A DNA stretch of 64,000 nucleotides from Muscardinus avellanarius (Eukaryota; Chordata; Mammalia; Rodentia; Gliridae): positions 108,207,040-108,271,039 of the forward strand of contig OY726564.1 of the NCBI GenBank assembly GCA_963383645.1. Reading direction: 5' to 3'. The notes below the pieces were generated by a model that made no database searches, was not told the origin of the DNA, and saw only the letters and a program-made list of their open reading frames with translations. Of this stretch, positions 22,582 through 32,411 are shown one piece after another. A program made the translations under genes and the position numbers. Within the stretch, counting starts at the first letter, position 1. Every line of letters starts with the position of its first letter.

Positions 22582-22663
22582 CTGAGCAACTTAGTGAGAT
22601 TCTGTTTCTAAATTAAAAAACAAAATAGGGCTGATGGTGTAGCTCAGAGGCATTCTACCTTGG
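22582..22663 (+). mobile_element. 5'-truncated SINE
   Basis: End of the left arm, linker, and the first part of the right arm (gatggtgtagctcagaggca). Confidence 0.7.
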
Positions 22664-22789
22664 AGAGATAAAGAAATTACATCCTATGTTATCAATGCTG
22701 TCTGCCACCAAATAGTGGCATAAGAACAGGTGGACATGAAATAAGTACAGGTGGATATGAAATTAGAAATCATGGGGAAGACTTCTGGG

Positions 22790-22829
22790 AAGATGGCGAC
22801 CGAGAAAAGCGGGGCTTAAGAGCCCCGCT
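22790..22829 (+). promoter_or_regulatory. 5' end motifs of the L1 composite, plus copy
   Basis: YY1-type aagatggcg at 22790-22798, then a perfect 9-bp hairpin at 22808-22829 (agcggggct, loop taag, agccccgct). Two further cgccat cores lie at 22995-23000 and 23203-23208, one in each copy of the internal duplication. Confidence 0.6.
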
Positions 22830-22968
22830 AACAACCAATCTCCATTACCACAAAATCAGCGCCTTTCATAGCCAGAAAACACCATCACCAGAGAAACAAA
22901 AAAATCACCAGGCTCCAGAGAGAAAGCGGACTGAGAACAGAGCTCAGAGCCACAGAGGAGATAACCGG

Positions 22969-23265
22969 CCTCACGCCCGAGGACGCGGAAGCAGCGCCAT
23001 ACTGTCGGCGGCAGCGGCAAATTCACCGGACGGCAACAGCAAGCCGAGGTGAGCCGCTGCGGAACAGCCAGGCGGGATTTCTCGCCGCAGGTAAAATCTA
23101 AAGCTCCCAGTGGCTGAGCTCAGCACACGCCGCAGGGATTCAGAGTGGAAATCAAAACCAAGAAGTAATACGCCAGCCTCACGGCCGAGGGCGGAGCAGC
23201 GGCGCCATATTGCCACCGGCGGCAGCAGCAGAGAATTCACCGAATCCAGTACAGCTAAATCTGCG
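22969..23265 (+). repeat. Imperfect ~208-bp duplication in the 5' UTR
   Basis: A CpG-rich block beginning cctcacgcccgagg (22969) recurs as cctcacggccgagg (23177), each followed by a gcgccata(c/t)tg core, a GGC/CAG-rich run and gaa/caattcaccg. It resembles promoter monomers of some rodent L1s in layout, though not in sequence I can name. Confidence 0.6.
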
Positions 23266-23570
23266 AACTCAAGAACAGTGAGTCAAATTGTGGGCCACAG
23301 AGGAGAAATCCCAGTACTGTACTCCCTGGGACTTGACCCAGTGGGGGAGTGGCGGTGGCAGAGATATCACACCATAGGAGAACGTGCAACCTGGCACCCC
23401 CCACAGTCTAAAGCAGCCTCTATCGACTCTCTGGGTCGGAGACTCTGTGATACAACCCAGTAAAGGAGTAGTGGGGTCTGAGATACTACAGACTCGAGAT
23501 CCAGAACACCTTAAGTGAAGTCATAGTGACCCAAGGGAAGAACCCAGAGAAGGCACAAACTTCCAAAATC

Positions 23571-24487
23571 ATGGGAAAGAGGAATAATACTGGAGCAATG
23601 AATGCCCACAACCCCACAACATCAGAACCCGATAAAACAGAAATTCAGAGATTTCTAGAAGATCAAATCAGGAAAATAACTGTAGAAATAATAGAGGTGC
23701 TTCGAAAAGAACTCAGAGAGAGCCAAAAAGAGATAAAGGATGCAATTAATGAAGTAAAGGCCTCAATTCAAAGCACAAACAACCGATTAGACCACATGGA
23801 GAACAGAATCTCGCTCTTAGAAGATGATCATTCCAAAAATGAATGCATAGTTTCTAATCTAGGAAAAAATATCCGACAGCAGGAATCTGATATTGAAGAA
23901 ATATGGGCCCATCTTAAGAGAGCTAACCTAAGAATAATTGGAATAGAGGAGGGAAAAGAAAGTGAAACCAAAGGGATCAACAAGCTCTTCAAGGAAGTAA
24001 TAGCAGAAAATTTTCCAGACATAGAGCAAGAGGTTGATACACAGGTCCAGGAAACTTATAGAACTCCCTTTAGACAGGATCGGAGAAGAGGATCCCCACG
24101 CCACTTAATTGTCAAAATGACCAATGTGGAAGCCAAGCAGAGAATCTTAAAGACAACAAAAACAAAGGGCCAAGTGACATTCAGAGGCAAACCAATTAGA
24201 ATCATTCAGACTTCCCAAACCAAGTCATGAGAGCCAGAAGGGCTTGGAGTAACATATTCCAAACTCTGAAAGAAAACAACTTCCAGCCAAAAATTTCCTA
24301 CCCAGCAAAACTATCTATCAAATTAGATGGAGAAATAAGAAGCTTCCATGACAAACAGAAACTGAAGGAATTTATGTCTTCAAAACCAGCACTAGAGAAA
24401 ATACTCAAAGAGATTAACTACAAAGAAGAAATAGGTAACACACACCAGAACCAGAGAAACAAGATTTTCCATCCAACAGACAACTAA
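23571..24487 (+). pseudogene. L1 ORF1 protein, one frameshift
   Basis: RNA-binding, trimer-forming ORF1p of L1. I place the start at the ATG at 23571 (MGKRNNTGAMNAHN), because L1 ORF1p normally begins MGK; the open frame extends upstream to a GTG at 23526. About 305 residues if the reading frame were continuous. N-terminal region; coiled coil at roughly residues 35-120 (heptads around EIIEVLRKELRESQKEIKD); RRM-like domain from about 125 (LRIIGIEEGKESETKG) through RRGSPRHLIVKMTNVEAK; C-terminal domain with RARRAWSNIFQTL and ISYPAKLSI. A single missing base near 24209, compared with the minus copy, shifts the frame (tail RIIQTSQTKS, stop at 24230). The C-terminal part is open again from 24227 to the natural stop at 24487. 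Otherwise nearly undamaged. Confidence 0.9.
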
Positions 24488-25406
24488 GATTGGTTATCTG
24501 TGGAGATTCATTACTTATGTTAGTCTTTTACCTATCTCTAAATGGTATTGTTTGCCTTTATTGTTGTTAATTTTTAGGATTTCTAGTTGGAATATTAATA
24601 TACCTCAGATATAGCATTTGGAAATATTTTATCCCATTCTATTAGTAACTGTTAACTCTGTGTACATTGTCTTTGGATATACAATTTTTTTTTTAGGGAG
24701 TTTGTATACTCTTATGTTGCCTGTGCCATTGAAATCATATCCAAGAAATCACTGCCAATTTCAGTGTTGTGAGGTTTTATGACCCAGATTTTCTCCTAAA
24801 AGTTTATAGTCTTAAGATTTATATTTAGGTCTTTTATCTATTTTGAGTTAATATTTGTATATGGGATTAGGTAAGGGTCCAACTTTATTCTTTCCATGTA
24901 ATTATTATGTTTCAACAATATTTAGTTAAAAGATTATATATTTCTACCACCAAATGTTCGTGGAAACCTTGTCAAAAATAACTTGACTATATAGGGAAGA
25001 ATTTAGACCTAGGCTTTTATTTAACTCCAATGGTTTATATATCTGCCTTTAGAATAGTACTACACTGTTTCAATTATTGTAGCTTTATATGGTTTGAAAT
25101 CAGAAAATATATATCTTCTAGCTTTGTTCTTTTTCAAGATCGTTTTGGGTATCTAGAGTCCATATTCCATATTAGGATAGATTTTTTTTCTGAAAAATAA
25201 ATATATAAATATATGATAGTTTTACCTAAAAAAAATAGAAAAAAAATATTCTCTGGTAAGAAAGAAAGTAAAAAGAAATATTGAAATGTTATCTTTAAGT
25301 CATCAAAAGCTTGGTATCAGACAAATGAAACTGTTATGTGAGATTATCATTTTTAATTTTGGATAAATTGCTATAATACTAGATGTCAACCACTAAGCCA
25401 AGCATT

Positions 25407-25450
25407 GGAGGGAGGGATGGGGAGAGAACGGGGTGGGGATCGGGTGGGGG
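25407..25450 (+). other. G-rich tract with G-quadruplex pattern
   Basis: At least four runs of three or more G separated by short loops (gggagggatgggg and later runs), close to the element's 3' end. L1 3' UTRs commonly keep such tracts. The minus copy keeps the complementary C-rich tract near 14764-14807. Confidence 0.7.
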
Positions 25451-25616
25451 CTGACTGGGCGATGTGTGCATGTATGTCTACAAACGTTTGTATCCCACTA
25501 TGATGTATGAATACAGTGCACCAATTAAATATAAATAAATAAAAATAAAAATAAAAATTCTAAAAAAAAAAATCATGGGGAGGAAAAAAAGTGTAGCAAT
25601 TCTCAGTCCCCAGTGC

Positions 25617-25643
25617 CACACACACACACACACACACACACAC
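25617..25643. repeat. (AC)n microsatellite
   Basis: About 13 units, preceded by gtccccagtgccac, the end of a largely lost ID arm. Confidence 0.9.
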
Positions 25644-25739
25644 GAAAATACATAAGTAGATCATTTCATAAGAATAAGGCACATGCAATTTTATAAGAAA
25701 CTTTAACCAAAAATATGCTTTGGATATTTTTATAGAACA

Positions 25740-25930
25740 ATACTTCTAAGTCTTCGCTTTTTAAATGAGTGTGTAGAATTTTATGGTATAAAGATACTTT
25801 GCCCGGTCCTATTTGGTGGACACTTAGGTTATTTCAAGAGTTTTACTATTTATGAATACAACAAGGAGGATTCTTGTATGTACATCTTGGCGCACTGGAT
25901 CATTATATCTTTAAGGTACACTTCTCACCT
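25740..25930 (-). mobile_element. Old L1 fragment, antisense (probable)
   Basis: Phrases such as ggacacttaggttatttcaa and aggaggattcttgtatgtac match the reverse strand of the ORF2 3' part of ancient L1 elements. Confidence 0.5.
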
Positions 25931-26283
25931 CTCAGATTTGCGCGTTTGTCTGTCTGTGGTGCAGGCCCCACATGCTGAGCAAGTGGAGGACACCCCGGCC
26001 CCACTTCTCAAATCCTAGTACTGTGAGTGGCCTTATGGGAGCCGACCGGCTTGGCAGCTCCTGCTGGGGCCAGCCCCAGGAGCGGCGCATTTAGGTTGTT
26101 TTGATTCACAGCCACGCCACTTAAACCACCAACGAAATTACTGAGAGTATGTCACGTACGCCAGCCTCTACACTTGACTTTGCAGAAACAAATGTGGACA
26201 CATTGGGAGTTTTATCCTAAGGAGGAAAGAGAAAACAGCATCTGTTGAACTCTGTGCCAAGCACTGTACAGAATTCATTATCT

Positions 26284-26284
<1 letters not shown>

Positions 26285-26331
<47 letters not shown>
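26285..26331. repeat. (GT)n microsatellite
   Basis: About 22 units at the tail end of the next SINE. Confidence 0.93.
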
Positions 26332-26334
<3 letters not shown>

Positions 26335-26481
26335 GCTGAGGATTGAACCCAGCGGCATTCTACCTCTGAGCCCGATTTTACATCCCAGCCGTATTTTTAT
26401 TTTGAAAAGCCATCTTGTTAATTTGCTGAGTCTTGCTAAGTTGCTGAGTACTAAAATTCTAAGCATGCACATCGCACCTGG
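26332..26481 (-). mobile_element. B1-dID type SINE, old and shortened
   Basis: Right arm gctgaggattgaacccagcg. The left arm is shortened and ends gcacatcgcacctgg. Confidence 0.75.
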
Positions 26482-27073
26482 TCATTATGTATTCTTCATT
26501 TACAAACAGCGCCCTGTGGAGTGGCTGTATTAGCTCTCTGTGTAAAGGAGGACGAGGCAGATCAGGAGGATGGAGCCCTCATCCTTGATCCGTGGTTAGC
26601 AAGTGCAGTACTGGGATCTGAACCCAGGTCTGGCTGGTTTTCCTGTCACACATGGGTTGCAGGAAAGAGACAGGAAAAAAATGGCAAGACCAAGTCCCAA
26701 GTGCTTTGTAAAATCTAAACAAAGGGGCTTATTTGGGCTCATCGCCATCATTTTTAGCAGAGGCAGACTTCAGACAAACCTTTTCTCTGTAGCAGGCAGC
26801 TTTTTTTTTTTTTTAAACAGTATAGGTTAAAAGGACAAAACCAAACCTCACATGATTTGCCCTGGTTCCCCACAGCTGCAGGAGGCACCTGGTGGGTAGA
26901 ATGCTTGCCAGCTGGGAGGCTGAGGGAGTGTAGGAGGCTGTTTCTAAATAGCTACAGGGAAGCTGAAACCAGCAGGTGCAACCCAGGGTTCCTGGAAAGA
27001 TCAGAGCAGCAGAAAGAGCAGGCAGAGCCGTCTCAAAGAAAAGGTCGAAGGAAAGGGACAAGCTGTTGTGGAG
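26482..27073. other. No gene seen; unique DNA
   Basis: Frames at 26521-26718 and 26857-27339 (plus) have no recognisable domain; the second runs into the MLT1 LTR. Confidence 0.5.
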
Positions 27074-27515
27074 GGTGCGTTAGTCCGTTTTCCATCACTG
27101 TAGCAAAATACCTGAGGCTGGACACTTACAAAGAAAAGAGGTTTAAGTGGATCCCAGTTTTAGAGACTAAAAGTCCAAGATCAAGTGGCCTCATCTATTT
27201 GGCCTCTGGTGAGGTCCCCCTTGGTTTATCCCGCCCTGATGAATGGCATCAGAGCGGGAGGGCATGTGGTGAGACCACACGGCCAACAGAAGATGGAGAG
27301 AGCGCAGGAAGGGCCAACCTTGCTCTCCCATCCTCGTGAGAACTAATCATTTATGGGGCCAGCACTAATTCCTTTTGCAATTTCCACAATGATCTAATGA
27401 CCTCCCACCCAGCCCCGCCTCTTAAAGGTCTCACCGCCTCTAGGCATCACCACACTGGGACCAAGCTCCCAGCACACGAACCCTTGGGGGACACTCAAAC
27501 CAAACCTGGCAGGTG
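27074..27515 (-). mobile_element. MLT1/MaLR LTR
   Basis: The forward strand reads gttagtccgttttccatcac and acctgaggctgg, the reverse of the conserved 3' end of MaLR LTRs. The 5' part (ttcgtgtgctggga on the reverse strand) is also preserved. A nearly full-length solitary LTR of an ancient ERVL-related element. Confidence 0.8.
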
Positions 27516-27560
27516 TTGTGGGGGCCCAGGCTGTTGGGGAATGCCAGCCCGAGGAGTATT

Positions 27561-27750
27561 TTTTTTTTTTTTTTTTTGGTGGTACTGGGGTTCCTGGAAG
27601 CCCTTCTACCTCCGGGCTACACTCCCAGACCTATTTTATATTTTTGAAACAGGGTCTCTTACGCCAGCACGGCTGGCTTCGAACCTGCGCGATGCTCCTG
27701 TCTCCGCCTCCCAAGCGCGGGGATTCCAAGCGTGCCCACCACGCCCGGCA
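27561..27750 (-). mobile_element. SINE subfamily B
   Basis: Long T-run tail. Target duplication gccygaggagtatt (27547-27560 and 27751-27764, one C/T difference). Confidence 0.93.
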
Positions 27751-28035
27751 GCCTGAGGAGTATTGTGACATGAACAAGCGGTGCTTCAGCGTAAGTGACC
27801 CTCAGAGTAACTCGCATCTCACTGGAAGCCAGCCACGGAGCAGCCGGAAGCGTTGCTGACCAGACCTGGACTGCAGTGGCTGCTTCAGTTTGGAGAGCGG
27901 GTGAGCCGTGTGCTGAGGCTGTACACGTGTCTGGACAAGAACCCCAGAGTGCAGCAGCAGCCCCCCATGGAATCAGCCCCCAGTGGTGTCAGTCCGGGCA
28001 TCTCCTCTCCCAGTCAACTGCCCTAACTCTTCCCT

Positions 28036-28405
28036 CCTGTGTTAGTCTATTTTGTGTTGCTTTAGCAAGAAGCCTGAGGCTGGGTAACTTAATAAGTAAT
28101 GAGGTTTATTTGGCTCATGACCGTAGTGACTGGAGGGTCCAGATAGCACGGTGCTGGTGTCAGGCAAAGGCGCTCTGGCTGCCTCCCGCCATGGTGGAGA
28201 AGTGGAAATGGGGCCCACCGGACACTGAAGAGGCCGAGCGCACAGTGCACAGGGCTGCCTAGCTTTACAACAACCCCAGGTGGTAAGAACTAACTCATTA
28301 TCATCCGTACTGGGGCGGTTTCCCAATGACCTCACCACCTCAACAGTGCCACCCTGGGGACCCCGCTGCCAGCACATGAACCTTGCAGGAAAACACAAAC
28401 CACAG
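28036..28405 (-). mobile_element. MLT1/MaLR LTR
   Basis: Second reverse-strand MaLR LTR, starting gttagtctattttgtgttgc and agcctgaggctgggtaactt. The other end carries ccagcacatgaaccttgcag. Confidence 0.8.
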
Positions 28406-28592
28406 CGCCCCCTTTAGGAGAAAAGCAGAAGTACAGAGCATGCTGGGAGTTCTCTGGGAAGTGACCTCGTCCAGGGCGGCGGTCTCCATCTTCTCCCTGC
28501 GCTGGTTCCAAGCAGGTGCTTGTGTCTGCTGAACCTCCACAAGAGGGATCATGGCAAAGTGGTTTTTCAGGTTATTTATTTCATTTGTTTTT

Positions 28593-28803
28593 GTGGTATT
28601 GGGGATTGAACCCAGAGGCATTCTACCTCTGAACTATAACCCCAGCCTTTAATTTAATTTAATTTAATTTTTGTTTTGTTTTGAAGCAGCAAATCTTGGG
28701 AGGTTTAAGAATCTTGCTGTGTTATAGAGGCTGTCCTCAAACTTGTAATCCTCCTGTAGCCTCCCAAATATGGGGATTACAGGCATGTACCACCACACCT
28801 GAC
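28593..28803 (-). mobile_element. B1-dID type SINE
   Basis: Right arm ttggggattgaacccagagg, (TTTAA)n linker, left arm to ccaccacacctgact. Confidence 0.85.
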
Positions 28804-28837
28804 TCTTTTTAAGTTATTTTATTTTATTTTATTTTTT

Positions 28838-29036
28838 GTATATGGTACTGAGGATTGACCCCGGGACATTCTACCTCCGAGCTACACCCCCAGTCTTATT
28901 TTATTTTGATTTGGAAACAGGATTTCACTAGGTTGATGAGAGTCTTACTAATTACTGAAGCTGTCATTGAACCTGCGATCCTCCTGTCTCAGCCTCCCAA
29001 GAACTGGGATAACAAGGGTGGGCCACCACGCCTGGC
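28838..29036 (-). mobile_element. B1-dID type SINE
   Basis: Right arm ggtactgaggattgaccccg, left arm ending ccaccacgcctggct. (TTTTA)n tail at 28811-28838. Confidence 0.87.
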
Positions 29037-29116
29037 TTTTTCAGGTTGCTGTAAACTAACTCTCTTGCTCTCTCTGTCTCTCTCTCTCTTAAATAAACAA
29101 AATATTATACATTAAG

Positions 29117-29336
29117 GTGTGTGTGTGTGTGTGTGTGTAATACTGGGGATGGAACCCAGGGGCATTCTACCTCTGAGCTACACCCCTAACCCAATTTTTT
29201 ATTCTTTATTTGGAAACAGGGTCTCACTAAGTTGTGGGAGGACTCACCAAGTAGCTGAGGCCGGCTATGAACCAGCGATCACCGTCTCAGTCTCCCAAGT
29301 ACTGGGATTACCAGTGTGCGCCACTACGCTCAACTA
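29117..29336 (-). mobile_element. SINE with (GT)n tail
   Basis: GT repeat at 29117-29138 joined to the right arm taatactggggatggaaccc. The left arm ends cactacgctcaact. Confidence 0.88.
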
Positions 29337-29439
29337 TATATTAAGTTTTAAATACATAAAGTAAATAGCACTGTAGCATCTGAGTGTCGTCAGGGAAGCC
29401 CCTTCCTCCTCGAGCCTGTCCTGTTGGGTACACAGTTTA

Positions 29440-29620
29440 AAACCTCTGGCACAGCTGGAAGAGCCCTAAACTTAAAATCAGGACGCCCGGCTTCCCATTC
29501 TAGCTCCGCCACCTAGCCGTGAGTGTGGCTCTGGTAGGCTGTGTATCCACCTGTGAAATGGAGATACTAACTCGTCTAGGTCCTAGACTGCCGTGAGCCT
29601 CAGGTGCAGCCCCATGGAGA
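29440..29620 (+). mobile_element. MIR SINE relic
   Basis: Characteristic order: taaaatcaggacgcccggct, ttctagctccgccacctagc, then the cctgtgaaatggagatacta segment of the MIR core and 3' half. Confidence 0.65.
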
Positions 29621-29942
29621 AGCCACGCGTCTCAGAAATGAGGCGCACACACTCCCTCTCCACATAGCCTCAGGGCCGTCTTCACATCCGTGGGCTGGGG
29701 ACAAAGTCACACGGCCTGGGACCCGAATCATAGGCTCCTCCTACTTCTCTGGTGTCTACAGATAAACGGTCATTGCCAAGGTCTGTTTTTCTGGAGTTTT
29801 CTCTCCTCCACTTTGCTATTCTTTTGCCTTTTCTACTTTTCTCCGATAGAAAGACCCCCTTCTGTGGCTTGACACCCAAACCTGCAGTCCACAGGTGCAC
29901 TCACCTGCTCAGGGTCTCCTGCTCACCTGCAGGTTGTCCTCA
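29621..29942. other. No gene seen; unique DNA
   Basis: Short frames on both strands without recognisable features. Confidence 0.45.
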
Positions 29943-30225
29943 TGTGCCAGCTGATGCCGAGAGCATGCTGGGAGCTTGGTTTCCACTGTGGCAGCGCTGG
30001 GAGGTGGTGGAGCCTTTAGGAGGAGGAGCCTAATGAGAGGGAGTTAGGTCGTTGGGGGCCTCATACTCAGAAGGATGAGTCAGTTCTCATGAGGGTTGTT
30101 ATAAGAGCCAGGCGGCCCCTCCCTGCTCTCTCTGGCCTCTTGTTACCGCCCAGTGTGCGGGCCCTTGGGGCATCCCAGCCCCTGGGCTCTCCAGGGTTTC
30201 AGCTGAACACCAAGAACTCCCTGGA
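29943..30225 (+). mobile_element. MLT1-like LTR, 5' part
   Basis: cactgtggcagcgctgggag, gagcctttaggaggaggagc and gtcagttctcatgagggttg are typical of the 5' half of MLT1 LTRs. It stops at aagaactccctgg, as does the copy at 30896. Confidence 0.7.
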
Positions 30226-30277
30226 ACGTGGTTGTGCCGTTCAGATGTACAGCTCTCTGGGAAGGACATTTTAGCAA

Positions 30278-30345
30278 GGAGCTTGGAGGTAAACACCCCC
30301 AGGCTCAAGTCCCTGTACTACACACACATACACACACTCACACAA
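30278..30345 (+). mobile_element. Lone ID-type right arm with AC-rich tail
   Basis: gcttggaggtaaacaccccc to gtccctgtactac, then (AC)-rich sequence. Confidence 0.6.
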
Positions 30346-30895
30346 GCCAGTTGGTCTGAGCGGATGACCCCTTATGGCAGGGTAGGAGCAGGGGGCAGTA
30401 ATTCTGCCGCACGTTCCACAGGCCCACAGAGCTCAGTCCAGCGCCTGCTTGCTCAGAAGAGACCTGCACCTTCCTTTTCCATCTGCCTGACACTTCCCAT
30501 GGGCCCGCAGGGCCTCCAGCTTTAGCAGGGCTGTCGAAGTTCTTTCTAGACTGTGCAGCCCACCTCTGCGTCCCTTTAGAGCAGCAGTCCAGTGAGGAGG
30601 AGCAAGTGAGGGAAAAGAGAGGCCATAGAGGCCCAGCCTGACCTCCCTGGCAGCGGGAGCCTCTCTCCTTGCCAGAGGGCCACTCGGGCTCGGCCTTCTC
30701 CCTGCTCAGATCTGTTCCTCCGAAGTACAGTAATCCTCTGGCCCAGATCAGGACCTGGGCATTCTTCCAAGAGCAATATGGCAAGAGACGCTCCTTTGCT
30801 TTTTCTCTTCTCCCCATGCCTGCAAGCCCAGCCATTATGCTTCCCTGTCACCGAGGGATCATCCCACCCAGCTGTCCTCGAGGGCGGGGCTTCCT
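30346..30895. other. No gene seen; unique DNA
   Basis: A 165-codon reverse frame (30338-30835) is open but low in any family signature. Confidence 0.45.
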
Positions 30896-31190
30896 GCCCT
30901 AAGGCAGCGCTGGGAGGCGTGGAGCCTTTAAGAGGAGGAGCCTGATGAGATGATGAGAGGGAGTTGGTTTGCTGGGGGCCTCCTACTCCGAAGGATTAAT
31001 GCTGCTCTCACAGAATGAGTTAGTTCTCACGAGGGTGGGTTGTTATAAGCGCCAGGCTGGCCCCTCCCTGCTCTCTCTGGCCTCCTGTTATTGCCCAGCG
31101 TGCGGGTCCTTGGGGCATCCCGACCTCTGCGTTCTCCAGCTTTTAATCTGAACACCAAGAACTCCCTGGTACATGGTTACCAAATGTGTT
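30896..31190 (+). mobile_element. MLT1-like LTR, 5' part (second copy)
   Basis: Clearly similar to 29943-30225 from ggcagcgctgggagg through aagaactccctgg. It keeps an extra segment (ttaatgctgctctcacagaa) missing from the first copy. Confidence 0.72.
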
Positions 31191-32189
31191 TTGTGCATGC
31201 ACTTGACATTTTGTTCTGGTCCCTGGCTACGCACCAGCACAGGCTAGTGGAGACTGTGTGTGTGTGTTGGGGGGGGGGGGTATTGGAATCACAAGGTAAC
31301 CGGTTTTAACTTCTTCCTTTGCCGTATCTTTCACTAGAGGTATTAAGATTTCTCCATTTTTCTCCTTTCTTTTTTGTCAACCTCTGTTTAGGGAGCGAAT
31401 GAACTGTAACAAGAACAAAAGTCTGGCAGCAAGGGGGCGGGGGAACTGAAGAGCCAGCCAATCAGCAAGCCGGACCGCAGGCTCCTGAGACAGGGCCCAC
31501 CTCTGGGGCCAGGGGAAGTCTGGGCTCCTGGGCCCACCCAGGGCAGAGGTGCTAAGGGAGGCTTCCCTCTGGGCCAGAGGAGGGAGGAGCTGGTTGCCTA
31601 GGGAACCGGGATCCTGTCTGAGAGCCTAGGAGGTTTTCAGCCTCAGAACTGACCGGCCAGACATGCACATATCCACGGGTCCAAGATGGAAGCGAAGGGG
31701 CTGTGGCTCATGTACACGTGTCCTAGGGAGCTCGGCTAGGTCCTGGCTGTCAGGTGTGGGTGCTGGGTGTGGCCACCTCTACCACTGCGGCACGACCTCA
31801 CCTAACGCTTTCCGTAGGATGGGATCTAGCCAGCCATCTCAGGTGGTCAGTGGAGCCCCTGGCCATGGCTATGTCCGGGTTAGCTCAGCTACTTTCCTCC
31901 CTCCTGACCAAGTCTGGATCCGAGAGATTCAAAGCCTAAGATGTCCCCTCATCTTGAGGTCATGAATCTCACTCTTGCTCTAGCCTGAACCCCGGGACGA
32001 CAGGCCCAGCCTGGCCTGCCCACGGACTTCACCTGACTGTTCCACTGGCCTGGCTTCCTCTCCTTAACCTGCACTGCTCAGCGCGGCCAGCCTCCGACCT
32101 CACAGAGGCCTGTCTCTTCTGGCCTTGCTCTGGGATCCCAAGGCCCAGCCTTTCCTCCTGCCATTCAGCTTTCTTCTGTAACCACAGTC
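31191..32189. other. Unique DNA with a promoter-like motif cluster
   Basis: A G-run lies at 31268-31279, then a GC-rich segment with GC-box, CCAAT and X-box-like motifs (own entry). No exon or domain could be identified downstream. Confidence 0.45.
31433..31606. promoter_or_regulatory. GC-box, CCAAT and RFX X-box-like motif cluster
   Basis: gggggcggggg at 31433-31443, CCAAT (agccaatcag) at 31457-31465, and the near-palindrome gttgcctagggaac at 31593-31606, which fits the RFX X-box (GTTGCC, 2-base spacer, GGnAAC-like half). Motif co-occurrence only; no transcript evidence. Confidence 0.35.
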
Positions 32190-32404
32190 TGAGCCCTCCT
32201 CCCCCTCCCTTCCTCCTCCCCCTCCCCTCCCCCTCCCCCTCCCTTCCTCCTCCCCCTCCCCTTCTCCTCCCCCCTCCTCCTCCCCCTCCCCTCCTCCTCC
32301 CCCTCCCCTCCTCCTCCCCCTCCCCTCCTCCTCCCCCTCCCCTCCTCCTCCCCCTCCCCTCCTCCTCCCCCTCCTCCTCCCCCTCCCCTCCTCCTCCCCC
32401 TCCT
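32190..32404. repeat. CCTCC/CCCTCC pyrimidine tract
   Basis: About 215 bases of C and T, mostly units of CCTCCTCCCCCTCCC. On the minus strand it is a GGA/GGG purine tract at the 3' end of the adjoining reverse-strand SINE. Confidence 0.95.
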
Positions 32405-32411
32405 TTTTTTC

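Larger units (their letters stand above)
22779..25569 (+). mobile_element. ORF1-only L1 composite (HAL1-like), plus copy
   Basis: About 2.79 kb, bounded by a 12-bp target duplication aaatcatgggga (22767-22778 and 25570-25581). Order: GC-rich 5' UTR (22779-23570) with a 5' hairpin, a YY1-type motif and an imperfect internal duplication of about 208 bp; ORF1 (23571-24487); an antisense fragment of an older L1 ORF2 (24488 to about 25150); a 3' region with a G-rich tract (25407-25450); and an (AAAT)n/A tail. The antisense assignment rests on the reverse strand reading ORF2-like phrases (for example KPYKATIIET, LDPYLIPHT and IKDLNINLKTI) with many stops. No sense ORF2 exists, so movement would need a complete L1 acting in trans. 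Confidence 0.9.
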
